Of a stretch of DNA of 64,000 nucleotides, positions 12,536 through 25,780 are shown in pieces. The stretch spans positions 1,040,085 to 1,104,084 of the forward strand of contig VXAU01002231.1 in the NCBI GenBank assembly GCA_013399695.1, given 5' to 3'. Under the pieces are notes generated by a model, which had not been told where the DNA came from, made no database searches, and worked only from the letters and a program-made list of their open reading frames with translations. The position numbers and the translations under genes are program-made. This DNA is from Formicarius rufipectus (Eukaryota > Chordata > Aves > Passeriformes > Formicariidae). The number at the start of each line of letters is the position of its first letter. The first letter of the stretch is position 1.

Positions 12536-15472
12536 TCAGGTAAAATGCCCACTGCATGAGTGGGCCTGAAGCTTTGCTTAAGAAAGACTAATTGTATCTA
12601 TTCCTCAGTGAAATGCAGGTATGAAACTGTTTTTTTCCCTCCAGGTACCACAAGGTCTTTCCACAAGCAAACCTTTAATCTTCCCAGTAACCTGTACCAG
12701 CCTTAGAGCACAGCTGCCTCTGCAGTCTCTGTGCTGGTACTAACCTTCAGCCTTTCCAAAAGAAATTCTTAGCTTTTTAAATAGACCCATTGAGTTAGAT
12801 AACATCAATTACATTCTTAGTAGTGAAATATATGCTTGAATTACAGCTTAATGAAACATGATAAACTATATCTACATAGCACAGTTCTTGGCATTATTAA
12901 GATACAGTTAATGAAGATAACATTTAGAGTATTAGGGGAACTGTTTAGCTTGGGAGCAATACCAACCATTTTATAACATGCTCATAATTGAGCACCACTC
13001 CTGATTATACATATTTGAGTCTTAATAAGTGTGCTATGTTGAGGTGTCTGAAGCTTATATACTCTAATTAAAATTTCTGAAAAGATCTGACAGTGAGAAA
13101 TACAACTATCTCATAACGTAGCCTTCTTCTTGATCTATTTAGAAACTTTGCACCTGAAGAATGGTTTTAGAAGACTCAGCCAAGGCTCATTACTTGTATG
13201 ACTGATGTTTTAGTTGTTGACCTTGAGCACTCTGACTTAGTGCTGCACCTTTAATTACACAGCCAAGTGCTGCAAAGTGCAGGTGTTTGATTAGGTAATC
13301 AAGAATTTAACCTCTGACTACCTAAAATATTATGAAAGGCAGAGGTTCTTTTTGTACGGTTAGAATGATTAGCTGCCGAAACATAATTCTTTGCTAACAC
13401 AGATGATAGTTTATCTGTAAATATTACAAATGAGATATTGATTCATGAGGAAAAGATAGGTTTCTATTGTGTTTGTCTAGTTTTAAAAAATATGGAAAAG
13501 TAATAAAATCACTAACACAAGTAGACATAAAAAAAACCCCACAGTATAGGATATAGTGATTTATATCCTCGTATAGTCTGGATTTACTCAGCAGGTAAAG
13601 GTGGTTGTAGTCTTCCTCTTTAGTTGAGGTACACAGTCTAAGTGTGATGCAGCTGTTTGACTGCATTGCTCTCCATGTTTTCTGCCTGTCCCCTCTCTGC
13701 AAATATCCATCCTAGTAGCACTGTCCTGGATGCTCTGCTATGTGTAGTATGGTGATGTGATTCCAGACCTTATTTTTAATGATTTTTATTGTTGCTTAAT
13801 TGAAATGCAACTTCCCTTTATTCAAGAACATTCTCAAATACTCGCAGTCACCTCTGGTGGCAGCTGCTTGTGCTGCCTATCTGATGTTACTAGTCTCCAA
13901 AAAGTGTGTAAAGACATTTTTTTTCAAACATACACCTAGAGTTTTGTATCTGCCCAGAATTTGAAGAATTTGGAATAGATTGCAGATATGTTTTAATATA
14001 AGATTATATTAATAGGTTTTATAAATATTATCAATCAAATAATTATTTTTAATAAAAATACTTAGTTATTAATGTCCACATTTACTGATAAGGGCAATAG
14101 TACTGAGAAACTATTCTTCCATAATTTCCCTTGGCTATGTACAAGCCTGATCAAGATTACTGGGAAAAATGTGAGAGAGAAACATGCTTTCTGGATCACA
14201 TGCTGACAGCTGGAAAGGGGCTGGAGGGTGGAGTGGCATGTTTCATTATAATCTTATTACTTGTAAACTTACAAACACCATTGAAATACAGTAAAAGCTG
14301 AGCTATGAAATGCTGTTTTCATAGAAACACCCCAAAAATTGACTGTATTCACTGGTTCAAGAAGCATATTTTACTATGCTACATTCTATGACCAGGTGAT
14401 GGCTAAAGCTCCACCTGGGCTTGAAATCCTTAGTGCTTTGGGGTGTTTTTTTTCTTTGTATGTGTGTCTGTCTGTTTTTCAGTCTTATTTTGAATATAAT
14501 TGTTGCTAAGACTGTAAGAGTTAACTTTTCTATGAGAAAACTCTTGCTCCTTGTGGGAAGCCGTGAGAGAGAAAAGCAGTGCTATTGACATTGATTCCCT
14601 TTTGGAGCAGCATGGATGTTCTCTAGGCGGGGCCATTTACTCTGAGCAGCTCTCTGGCCAGAAATGCAGTTACACATGACAGGACCATTAGAGCTAAAAG
14701 AACTGCCACTGAAACAGCAGAAGTAAGAAAATTTTAAAAGGAGCATGCTCTCTGAATGAAGAAGACTGCTTTTGGCCAGAAATGGATTATGAAGGGGGAA
14801 AATGAAGTATCTCCTGAATGAGCATAAAGTTCACGAGATATTTCACAAGTACAATTACATTCCAGAGGCTGTTGTTTCTATGAGGAGCTTACTTTGAGGC
14901 ACTATGTCACTTTTTCATTTTTTCTTTCATATTTCTCACTCATGCTTTTTCAGGAGAAGAGCATTTTTTTGTGTGTTTTAGAAATTCAATTGCTGAAGCT
15001 GGATTCTTTCTGTCTCTTATGAATTTGTTCTTTAAAAAATGTAACGATAAGCTCACATCTCTGTTATAGCCATCTGTTTTCCAGGAGAAATTTATTCAGT
15101 TCGCTGTGCTGGTTAGGAGGCTTGAAGGGCTGTTTCAGAGTTGAGGCAGCTGAATCTGAGGATCATGCCCACATGGAATAGTGTCAGATTAGAATTTGGA
15201 TTGAGAGAGTTGAACTAACTATGGCTATCTCCCACTGCTTAAACAGAGGGAACTTTATAACTTGTATCAGACAGACTAGCTTTCAGTGAGGACAACAGAC
15301 CTGAACCAAGCTGTGAAACAAAGCTTGATGTTGAAATTTTTGTCAAGAATTAATACATTTAAAATATGTGTTTATTGGATAAACACTGAAAGAAGGAGTA
15401 GATTATAGGCTTTTTGTTTTACTATTTGTGTAATTGAGGAAACAGAAGGCAACAGGGTTTAGAACCACAATG
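12536..15472. other. No gene seen
   Basis: Unique-looking sequence. It includes a small perfect inverted repeat at 13287-13302, described in the findings. Confidence 0.55.
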
Positions 15473-15930
15473 ATATAAGGGATGGAACAGCTCTCCTATG
15501 AAGACAGGCTGAGAGAGATGGTCCTGTTCAGGGAGATGAGAAAGCTTCAGGGGCTTCAAGTATCGTCAGGGGTCTTAGAAAAAAGGAGGGAGGGGGACTG
15601 TTGATATGGGTACATAGTGACAGGACAAAGAGTAATGGTTTTAAAATTAAAGAGGTCAAGATTAGGATTAGATGTTAGGAAGAAATTCTTTGTGAATTAG
15701 AGTTAGTGAATTCTGTTAGTCAGAAGGTGATGGAGCACTGGAACATATTGCCCAGAGAAGCTGTGGGTGCCCCATCCCTGCAAGTGTTTAAGACCAGGTT
15801 GGATAGGATTTTGAGCAACCTGGTCTAGAGGAAGGTGTTCCTGCCCATGGCAGAATTGTTGGAACTAGAGGATCTTTGAGGTCCCTTTCAACCCTAAGCA
15901 TTCACTGGTTCTGTGTTTCTATGATTCTAA
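15473..15930 (+). mobile_element. CR1 LINE, 3' fragment of about 450 bp
   Basis: It runs through the recognisable blocks CTATGAAGACAGGCTGAGAG, GATGTTAGGAAGAAATTCTT, GAGCACTGGAACATATTGCC and the terminal TCTATGATTCTA octamers. It is among the better preserved CR1 copies in the window and is 5'-truncated. Confidence 0.93.
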
Positions 15931-18900
15931 CCAATCCACTGAACTCACAGGAAATCTATAAAATTTTGGTTGCATTTATATGAGAAAAATTAACAATATT
16001 TGAATACTGTTTGTAGGAATTTGTTTATTATTATGTGGCAATAGACTATCATATTTCTTTAATGTCTGGGTAGATATTAAAGAAGAATCTAGAATTTTCA
16101 TAATGGAAGTCTGGATGCATAGATAAAAGGATCTGTTTCTTCAGCGGAATATATGGTGCTGGCTACAGGAGCATTGTTTTGCATATAGTTTGCATATAGA
16201 ATGTGGTTCAATTAAGTATGAATCAAGTAGAGTTGTAAGTGACGTTTAGACCTCTCAAAAGAAGCAAATGAGAAAAAATATATTTGTCATGTTTTGTCTC
16301 TGGTAAAATTATGGCCTTTACTTATTGTAGGAGTAAATATGTAATGGAAAGAAACATTGTACCAGTGGGAAAAGTAGGGATGTAGACTTCAGCCAGACAT
16401 GTCATTTTCTCGCTTCTGTGCCCTGCTTTTGTCTTTGCCCTGTCACATAAGAAGACTCTTTTCCAATGCCTGCAATTAGAGGCTTAGTACTGTCAAGTAT
16501 TCCTACCCAATTATGTGTAAGGAAATTAAGGGTGCTACATCAGTGAACTAGTGCTTTTCATTCTGTCATGCATCAGTAATATTTGAATCAAATTGGAGCG
16601 GTCTGTCTCCTTTGCAGAAAAGATGTTGTCTGTATTCAGTAGCTATTTCTTGGGTCTACCATCTGTGCCAGGTAGGGGCAGTATCTCTAACATCACCTTA
16701 TGCAAATGAGTTTACATTTGGGGAAAGAGGAGTAGGCTGCAGTTACTTTGCCCTTTCAGAGGAGCAGAGAGTTGAGCCAGATGCATCTGTGTGCATTAGA
16801 TCTACTTAAAAGAAGTGCTAATAAATCAATTCTCACTTTTTAGTGTAGGTGTTTTACACTACAAAAGAGAAGAAAAAAACAGTGTTTAAACTAAGAAACA
16901 GTGATTGTAGGAAGACAAATTGGTGTGGGAATTGTGGGCCTGTAGTGTACGTGCAACTGCTTTTAACATTGTATTTGGAAACTAAGATGATTTCTATCTC
17001 CAAAGCACAGATCCATGTTGTGCAGGTTAATATGGGTACATTATTTTTTTTCTTCTGTAAGAGGAAATTACAATTTCTAATCTTGCAAGTACTTAAGGCA
17101 ATGAGGAGAGTATACTGGAGTATTTTTAAATGAGATGAGAATGGATTTTATAAGGTTTAAGACTTTGAATTTCTGTAGGTTGTACATATCAATGTTTTAA
17201 GCCAACCACAGGTAATGGAGATTTATCCACAGTTGTAATTAAGCAAAGTCATAATTTAACACACGATGTTGCTGTAGTAGAGTAGATTTAATTAATGAGA
17301 GGTGAAAGACGGATATTTGCTCTTTCAACTGAGAAGGTAAAGTCTTCTTATGCTGAAATTACACTTTTAATGTAGTTAGTTAGGTAGGCACTGTGTTTCA
17401 CAATTTGTTTTGAAGTAAAGAGAGGAAATTAGTGCCAAGGTGGCACAGCAGAGCACTGGAGCCAGAAGAGCTGATTCTGTACTTGACTTTGGCCCTAATC
17501 CATCACTGAAAAAAGCAATACATACTGCATAGGTAAAATATCCATAAATAATATGTCTGAGTATTTTTCAGTTTTATTATAAAACATTTGAAGACACCTG
17601 TTATGCAATCTGAGTCCAGTGTAATAATTAATTTTTAGCTTTTCAGAACACTGATTGAATATTGATGAATGTATGCATAGTTTACAGAAGTGACAGTTTT
17701 CTACAGAGAACATTATTTATCTTAGACTACTACTAGAAAAAATGGTTTCATGGTAAATTCTCAGGTCTCAGTGCTTTTAAAAAAGAGACTTAAGGGAACT
17801 GAAACTCCTGTATAATCTAATGATGTAGAAATCACCCTCTCTCATAAGAACATTGGATATCTACAGGTTGAATAGGAAACAAGACTTCCCAACAGCAGTT
17901 CCAAAAAAGTTTTAATATCCTATTTCATTAAATATCCAGAGGCAGAGGTGTAAGAACATTTGCATGAGTGACTGCCCTTCATTCACTTATGTTGTTTCAT
18001 TGGTCAAATCTCCCTATGTGGCCTTTTGAGTTACTGTGGAAGTGGCCCAGTGGGAGCTAGCAATGACCTGTGAGACTGAGAATTGGCTTGGCAGTTATCA
18101 TAGCAGCTAAGTAAATAGTGAAGTGAGCCTGTTTGCACTTGTGGATATAAGAAAATAGGGAGAATTTAGTATTTGCTGTGACTGTTGCATATCCACAATC
18201 AAGTCTAATTTTTCCTCAGAATTCGCTGATTCCACCCCATAGAATTCACAACAGATAAAAAGAAGATGTTTAGCAGGTCGGTACATTGTGAGTAAAATAT
18301 AGATTGGAAGGGTATAGATTACCTTAAAAGGCTACAATACACAGCAGTATTGAAGTCAGAGGCAGAGATCCTTTTAACTTCAATGAAAGCGGTAGAGTAG
18401 GAGGGTTTGGATGATAGCATATTTTTCAGTCTGAAAGTGAATTAGCAGAGATGTAACATTAAATGATACAAGCTGATATCTTAGTTGATCAGGAAAAGTC
18501 AGTTCCTGGTCTAGTTATAGGTCTTTTTTGTGATAGTTTTGATATGTTGCGCCTGGATCTATAATTAAACTGGCTTTGTTGGAGTAGCCCATAATCTGCA
18601 TTTTTCATTCAGGGAATGAAAATTGATTGTCTTTTCAGTTGATCCAATGCTCATCTCTTTGAACTAAACTCAGGACAAATAAAGATTTATATAACTAGAT
18701 TTACAAATGAGGCAAAAAAATGTCATTAGCTACTTACTGAGTAAAAATTTAAATATGACTTCACAGCAACAAGAGCTATAAACAGGGACTGTGTTGTTCA
18801 AATTCACCCTTTCTTTCCTAAAGTGGCTGTAGGGTCTTTTAGGTGCAATCCAAAGCCATTAGTGTGTGAAATTAGTATAATTAGCTTCTAGATGTTTGCT

Positions 18901-21900
18901 AGGAGATTATTGATGGATTGCTTGATGATGACTCCTGTTCATTTGCCTCTAAGGTTTAGTGATTAGCCTTGCACATAAATACTTCATATTTTAGGCTAGT
19001 TTTCAAAACCAAGTAAAACGGGATAAAACCACAAAATAAACAATGAAACAACAACAAAACCCCCACTCTGTTCGTTCTTCTGTAACATTTTCTGTTGAAA
19101 GGTGGTGAATTTTATTCTATTCTAGTAGGGGCAGATGTTTTTACCTAATGTTCTGAATGCATCTTTCTTCTCATTTATTTGACAGTATGACAAAAGCTGT
19201 TTAGACTTGCCAAATATAGGATCTTTGCCTTGTCAGAAAATAGAACAGTGCAAATTAGTCTGAAAATTATTCAAACACAAAGCTGAATAATTCTAAGAGA
19301 AGCAAGGAAACAACTAAAAGCATATGCCTCCATTAAACTCGTGCCTCAAGCTCAGTCAATCCAAGGTAAAGTTCCATGAGCAACTTCTACTGTGAACTAC
19401 TGTGTGCAGATAAATCTCTTGGGTCTTGGTTCTATGAAGTATTGCAGGTTCTTTATGAAATAAAAAGCTGTTTTGTCATGTTAGTACATGATAAAATAAG
19501 GTTTAACAGTGCCAATTTCAACTGCACTTTTCAGAAAAGAGTTAGGGGGATAGAAATCTTTCAGAATTTATGATAACCTACTTCCTGTGTAAGTATTGAG
19601 TCTCCTAGTACAAAAAANNNNNNNNNNNNNNNNNNNNNNNAAGCTTGCAGGTAATGAATTACTGGATTACTGGTTTCTAGAAGCATTTTGCTTTTCTTGC
19701 TCTGCAGTCTTCATTCTACAGCCTTCAGATTCTTGCATGTATCCTGGCACAGACTTCAAAAAAGTTCAGAACTCTATTATAATGATGAAAGGCAGAGTTA
19801 TTTAGTTTTAAACTTAAAACCTTTAAATACTGAAAATGTGTGTAAGAAATGAAAGATATTGTTTAGAGTTGTTGGTATAGAAAGGTTGGATTTTCTGCTC
19901 TAGATAAAAGAATTGTGACTTGACCCATATGCATTTACAAAACAGTCCTTTTGTCTTAAATGCCTGTAAATAGATAATTCATCCTGTTTTGTTTTATAGG
20001 ACTCTAGATTTCACTGGACTCTTTACAGAATTCTGCTTTAGTCAGAAGTTCTTGGTAGAGTTCAAACCTTTGTCTGTTATTGTAACTTTGGTTCTTGGAA
20101 CCCACTGCTGCATAGCAGAGTATTTAGTAAAAATCTATGCATAGCACAATGACATTTAGTTACTGATGAATTTGTTGTTGGTTGAAGAATCTGATAGCAA
20201 GGATCTGATTTCAGTAAAGCATGTTAAATTTTAAAATATTTTACTCATCTAAGTTACTATAGTCTATCATAGTAAGATTTTCTTTTCACATTTCACCAGC
20301 CTGTTGACCTCTTTTTGATTCAGTGATTTTCTGTCTCACAGGCCTGTTCCTTAGCTAAAATGTCTCTTACAGTTTTTGCCAAAGTTCCTATAAGCCAGAA
20401 CAGTTTCCACCATTGTTTTAATGATCTTCTTTGAAGTTTCCTTAACATTTTAGAGAAATTCAGCTTACAAGATTTTCTTCAATTTGTAAGGTGAACTTTT
20501 GGAACATGTTACTGAATTTCTGTAGTATTTTTTCTGCTAATAAGAGAAAAAACTTTGTTCCTCTCTAGTGGAAACTCTAAAAACATCTTATTTTGTTGGC
20601 TCAGGCAGTGTAGGCTACTGCAGAAAGAGATCAGAGCTAACTTATTATTTTAACATCAAGGATGACTAAATTTCTTTGTTACCATGTGTAAGATGGATTC
20701 AATCTGACATCTGATCCCTCTACTTTTTAATCCTGAAATTCTTGAATTTCCCTTGAAACTTCCCATAACTTTTTCATAGACCACATTACACTTTTCAAAA
20801 CTTCTTTTCATTATTTTCACCATTACAAATTTTATTTCAGCTTTGACATTTTTTGTAAATTGGGACGGTGGAGTAATGATGTTAGAGTGTTTTGAGGAAA
20901 TCTGGGTCTTGCTGAAGCCAGTGGGTCTTTTGTTGATTTTAATGTTCTCCTTACTTTTGGAGAGCTAAAAATTTTGCATTTGGCCTATTTACTATGTTAA
21001 GAATGTTTGGTCAATTCCAAAGGTTAACGTGCTATAGCTTATGTAAGTTGTCTGCTAGTGAAGTGATCTCTCAATATTTAGATCTTTGCAGCTTCTGTTT
21101 CTTTTCTTTAATTTCTGTTTCTTTTCTGTGCCAGAGAGCACTGCATTAGCAGCAGCCATTATCTGATTCACTGAAACAAGCTAAACTATTAAATAAGTGC
21201 TTCTCCATTTTCCTCTGTTCAGCAGTGGGAGGAATATACTTTACAACATCTCTGAAACAACATCAGATTATGGCACCTTTGGAAATCATGGAATAAATTA
21301 AATGCTGTCTTTGATAGCTTTAATAGTTCTAGCTATCTTGTGTTGGGAAAGATTCAACATCTGAGGTGGTTTTAATGATTAAGTTTACATAACCTTAAAG
21401 ACCCCAGAAGCCATCTCCTACCTCTTCTTGAATGCAAGAATAAACTCAAATGAGCTGGAGATAAGGTCATTTTAGTGCAGCTTTTAAAAGGATATTTAAA
21501 AAAGCCGCCTTCTCGTCATATTCAGGTCCAACTAAAAGGAACAGAAAAATCAGGGAGAACATTCAATGATAGCAGCCTATTATTGCATCAAGAACAGGAC
21601 AAGGAACTGAGCTTACTGACTTCTGGGGGAACTTTAATTTAAGCATGTGAAAGCCACAATGATTGATGTTTTCATAAATGTTTGTACTGAAGAGAGATTG
21701 TTAAATTGCCAAGCATTTGTAGTGAAGTGTAAAAGAAACCCTCTCTTAAATATCATGTTATACTGCAGAAGACTGAAAAAGTTTTACTGTAATAGAATTG
21801 TACATAAACCAATTATGTACTGAGAAATTTTCATGTAAATGCAACAGTAGCATGATTAAAGTAAACGGTTAAAATGCAAATAATAGCACTGTACCAGCTG

Positions 21901-23189
21901 ATAGTTAAAAAGTGTTTCCGTTTGTTTTGCAGCAGTGTATATGAAACATAACATTGAACATTATGAAAATATTCAATCTTATTGGAACTTACAATTTATT
22001 GAAATTCTTTTTTCCTTTATTTTAGGACAAAGGAGTTCAACATTTTTTACTCAGATGATCAGTCTTTAATATTTATCAGATATAATAAATTGAATTTGTA
22101 CAAGCAATGAATTTAGAATTCAAATGGATTCTTCTAAATTTTACCACATTTTTCTAATACATATATAATGCAAAATATGTAGAGACTTTATAAGTTTTCT
22201 TATATCCATTTCAAGAATAAAAACTATGTCTTTATTTAAAATTATATATAACTGTAAATATTTGCATCTCTAGATGTGTTTTGATCACTAGATATGCTTA
22301 TAAAATACGATGATTGTACTTTTTATTTAAAAGGTTTTTGCATGTTCAATGTCTCAATATATATATTTGTCTTGAGAAAGGGTATGAAGTATATATTGAA
22401 AAATGCTCACCTCCTTTCAAAAACAAGCTTGGGATGGTACTAATCAGGCTCTTATAGAGGCCCTTTGGGTATTTCTAATTATGAGGATGGAGGAATTTAG
22501 GTGTGCATCCCTATTCTCTCCGAAACATACTCACTGAGGAAGCAATCTTCACTTGTCTGCTATTAAGAAAAGGCCTTTTCTTTTCACATAAATACTCTTG
22601 CTTGATGAAGGTGCTATGCAGGTTACCTCAAAATTGTCAGTAGTGGAACTTCCCATTGCAGGTACAGCCCTTTTGTGGTTACCTCTATGCTGCTGGTTGC
22701 AGCAGGTACTGTCCAGCATTCTGAATACACACTTTCAGTGCTTATTTTAGTGTAAACTAATTAATTTATCTTAGTAAAGTCACACTTTTTTCGTTATAAT
22801 CTTTGTAATTCAGAATTTCCTCACGATTCTGAAGATAATTTAATGAAAATTCTGGTCATAATAAGATCAAGGGGCATGACTGACAGGTATTCATGTCAAG
22901 CCTACTACTTTAAAAGGCACTTAGGATTGCATTACTTCTGCCTAAAGCAATGACAAAGATGTTCAAGTCCTAAAACCAATCTGCAACAGAATAGTTTTTA
23001 AGTATTAATATTGAAAGATTTGATTAATAGGGTTAACAGCATTTATTGTGGAGCTTGTGGGTTTTGCAAACAGCTCTGTTTTCCCTTTCTTTCTATATAT
23101 AGGCACAGAATTAATTAAACTCTTTTGATGAATTTTGGGAGTATAATAAACTCCATTTTCAGCTTGCTCAGCCAGGACAGTCAGATTTC
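15931..23189. other. No gene seen; contains the 23-N gap
   Basis: About 7 kb of AT-rich sequence without recognisable repeats or coding signal. The part at 21.7-22.4 kb is especially AT-rich. Confidence 0.55.
19618..19640. other. 23-N assembly gap
   Basis: Unresolved bases between an A-run and AAGCTTGCAGG. No repeat is visible on either side that would explain the gap. Confidence 0.99.
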
Positions 23190-23620
23190 AGGGAACTATA
23201 GAGATATTTGAATTGGAAAAGGCCTTTTAAAGGTCATCCAGTACAACTTATCTATAGGCAGGAACATCTTTCTCTAGGTCAGGTTGTTCAAAACCCCATC
23301 TAAGCTGGTCTGGAACAGTTCCAGGGATGGGGCATCCACAGCTTCTCTGGCCAACCTGTTCTGGTGCCTCACCAAACTCACAGTAAATAATTTCTTCCTG
23401 ATATCTGATCTAAATCTACTCTCTTCCACTGTAAAATAGTTGCCTCTTGTCCTGCCACTACTGAACTTTGGCATTCTCTCCAGCTTTCTTAAATGCACCC
23501 TGTAAGTATTGAAGGGCTGCAATAAGATCTTCCTGGAGACTTCTCGTGTCCAGGATGAACAACCTCAAGTCTTTTAGTCTTTCCTCATAGGAGAGATGTT
23601 CCAGCACTTTTTACTTAATT
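23190..23620 (-). mobile_element. CR1 LINE, 3' fragment of about 430 bp
   Basis: On the + strand it reads the reverse of the CR1 end: AAAGGTCATCCAGTACAACT, then the GGGGCATCCACAGCTTCTCT block, CTTCCACTGTAAAATAG and the AGTCTTTCCTCATAGGAGAG block. The terminal octamers are degraded. Confidence 0.93.
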
Positions 23621-23899
23621 TTGAAATTTGTTAATGTCAAGGACCTATTTTTGAGTTAAGATATCACTGATAGACTGAATTATTCACAGAAAACTGAGAG
23701 GAACCTGGAAACTGTAGTAGGAAAGAGGTTAAAAAACTGAGGTTAAAACTGACAGACATTGAACATTTTCTACAGAAATGTCTGAAGGGCATCTAGAACT
23801 GTTATTTAGTGTTGATTACAGAGATGCTGTGAATCTGGACTAGTGGGTTAGAGGAGTATGACCTGTTTAGAAAAGGCAAGGTAAGGAAAACTGGAGTTG

Positions 23900-25780
23900 G
23901 ATTTCATTTAAAAAAATGTATTTCTAGTTTTCAGATGTTCAGGGAAGAAAATGAGAAGTAGACTTCTTGAAGGCATGCCTTCACCAGTTATGAAGGGAAA
24001 AGAAAAGGGACATTGTCATTCTTGGAATCTATTGTAGGCAGCTTGGTCAGAAGAACAGAATCACTAGAAACATCCAAATGATCTGCTGTGGTTTAATTGG
24101 ACAGCATCAGATATTCAATTCCAGAACTGATATGTAAGGGTAGAGAAGATCTGACTATATTTTAAAAGATAAGGAGAGTTTTTATTATGAGCAACATTTC
24201 TTAGATTTAGTTGTGAGTAAAAGATTTTTGAATCTGGATGAGAATCTCCACTTGGATGCCAATTGGGGTGAAAGTAACTGTGAAAAGACAACATTTTTGG
24301 GTTTAGGAAGAACCATAGTAGCAGAACATGAACATGAACTACTGAATTAAAAAAAACATTACTTTAATGAACCTGAGGACCTAGTAGAAATGGTCTCCTG
24401 GGAAGATAATCTAAAGGATAAATGAGTGAAAGAGAGCTAGCAGATGCTGAAAGAGAACATGTTAAAAGAGGAGCTAAAAGCTATCACAATGGGGAAGAAA
24501 GACAGGAAATGTGCTCAGGAATATGGATGCATCAGGCTACACAAATAAACAACATGAATGCTCTGGGGAAAAAATTCTGAAGGTGTTGATGCGTGAGAAA
24601 GATAAAAGGACAGTGCTAGTCCACTGCTTAGCAAGAAACAATAATACAAAAAAAGAAATTCACTTCTGTAGGCATGTATTTAACCAAACAGCATTTCCAG
24701 ATAAGCACAAACAGAACTGGAAAGGAACAATTAAAAAAATATTAATGTAACATGATGTATTCGTGTTGACAGAATCCAATTAAATTTGCCCTTAAGTACT
24801 TAGAAAACCTAGCTGGTTTAATCCCTGAACCATTAGCAAACACTACCTAACTTTAAAAAAGGAAAAATAGATTATTGTAGAATTACAAATGAATCAGTGT
24901 AATTTCAACATCTGGAAAGTTACTGAAATGAGTTATTAGCATTCGATGTGTATGTACAAAGATAAAGTAGTAAAACCACTAGAATTGTTTTGTCAAAAAT
25001 AATCACATCAATGTACTCTAATTACTCTCTTTGATGGGATTTCTGGATTAATTGGATCTCGGAACAGATAGGATCAATTTTGACTTGAGGCAAGGTTTCT
25101 GACACTGTCCCATAAAAAAGTCCATAAATAAATTAGGACAATATGATCTAGATGAAATTAAGACAAGGTGCATAGCTAGTTGGAAACAATACTTAAAGCT
25201 GAGTTAGCAGTTCTGACTTTTAAGAAGGGTCAGCAGTCCTGGGCCTGTTTATTTGTCATCATTTTCATAAATGACTTTGTAGCACACTATATATGTATTT
25301 ATATATATACGCTTCATATATTTTATGGATGAAATATGAGAGTTTAGTAGCTTTTTGACAATAGGAAGGAAAGATCATTACCTTGGAAAATTTTAGATGT
25401 TTTATATCACTGTGCTGAAATTTGGTAATAAATAATTGTAAAATTCTTAGTGGTAACAGTGAGACTCACAAATACAAAATGAGGATAAAGAACAAGGTAT
25501 TTATTCTGAATATCTGTATCTGAATACCAGAGTGAACCACAGACTTTGTCAGATAAAATATGATGGTTTTAAAAATAAATATCAGATGTTATTCTGGTTG
25601 TATTAACCAGATTGCCATATGCAGGGTATGTAAGTTAAGAATTTTACTCTGGACCTGATGAAGAATTGATTATGAAGTGATGGGTCCATTCTTTGCATCC
25701 GCACTTTAGAAAAGAGCTGAAAATTATAGCACACCCAGAGGACAGTCACCAAATTCCCTTTTTGAGCCAAGAATACATAT
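23900..25780 (+). mobile_element. Old, degenerate CR1-type LINE with reverse-transcriptase remnant
   Basis: Several blocks match, from memory, the pol part of amniote CR1 elements in the right order: CTGGTTTAATCCCTGAACCA near 24813, a run around 24850-24920 with the AATTTCAACATCTGGAAAG block, GTTTCTGACACTGTCCCATA near 25095, AGCTAGTTGGAAACAATACT near 25174, and CAGTCCTGGGCCTG near 25232. Translation in that last region still shows a GFDTVPHK-like core, but it is full of stops and indels. The edges are uncertain, and the younger CR1 at 23.2-23.6 kb lies on the opposite strand just upstream. Confidence 0.6.

Noticed and set aside
17430..17510. Possible MIR or other old SINE (AGAGCACTGGAGCCAGAAGA region)
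   Set aside because: Only a short weak resemblance to a SINE promoter half. No clear A and B boxes and no tail.
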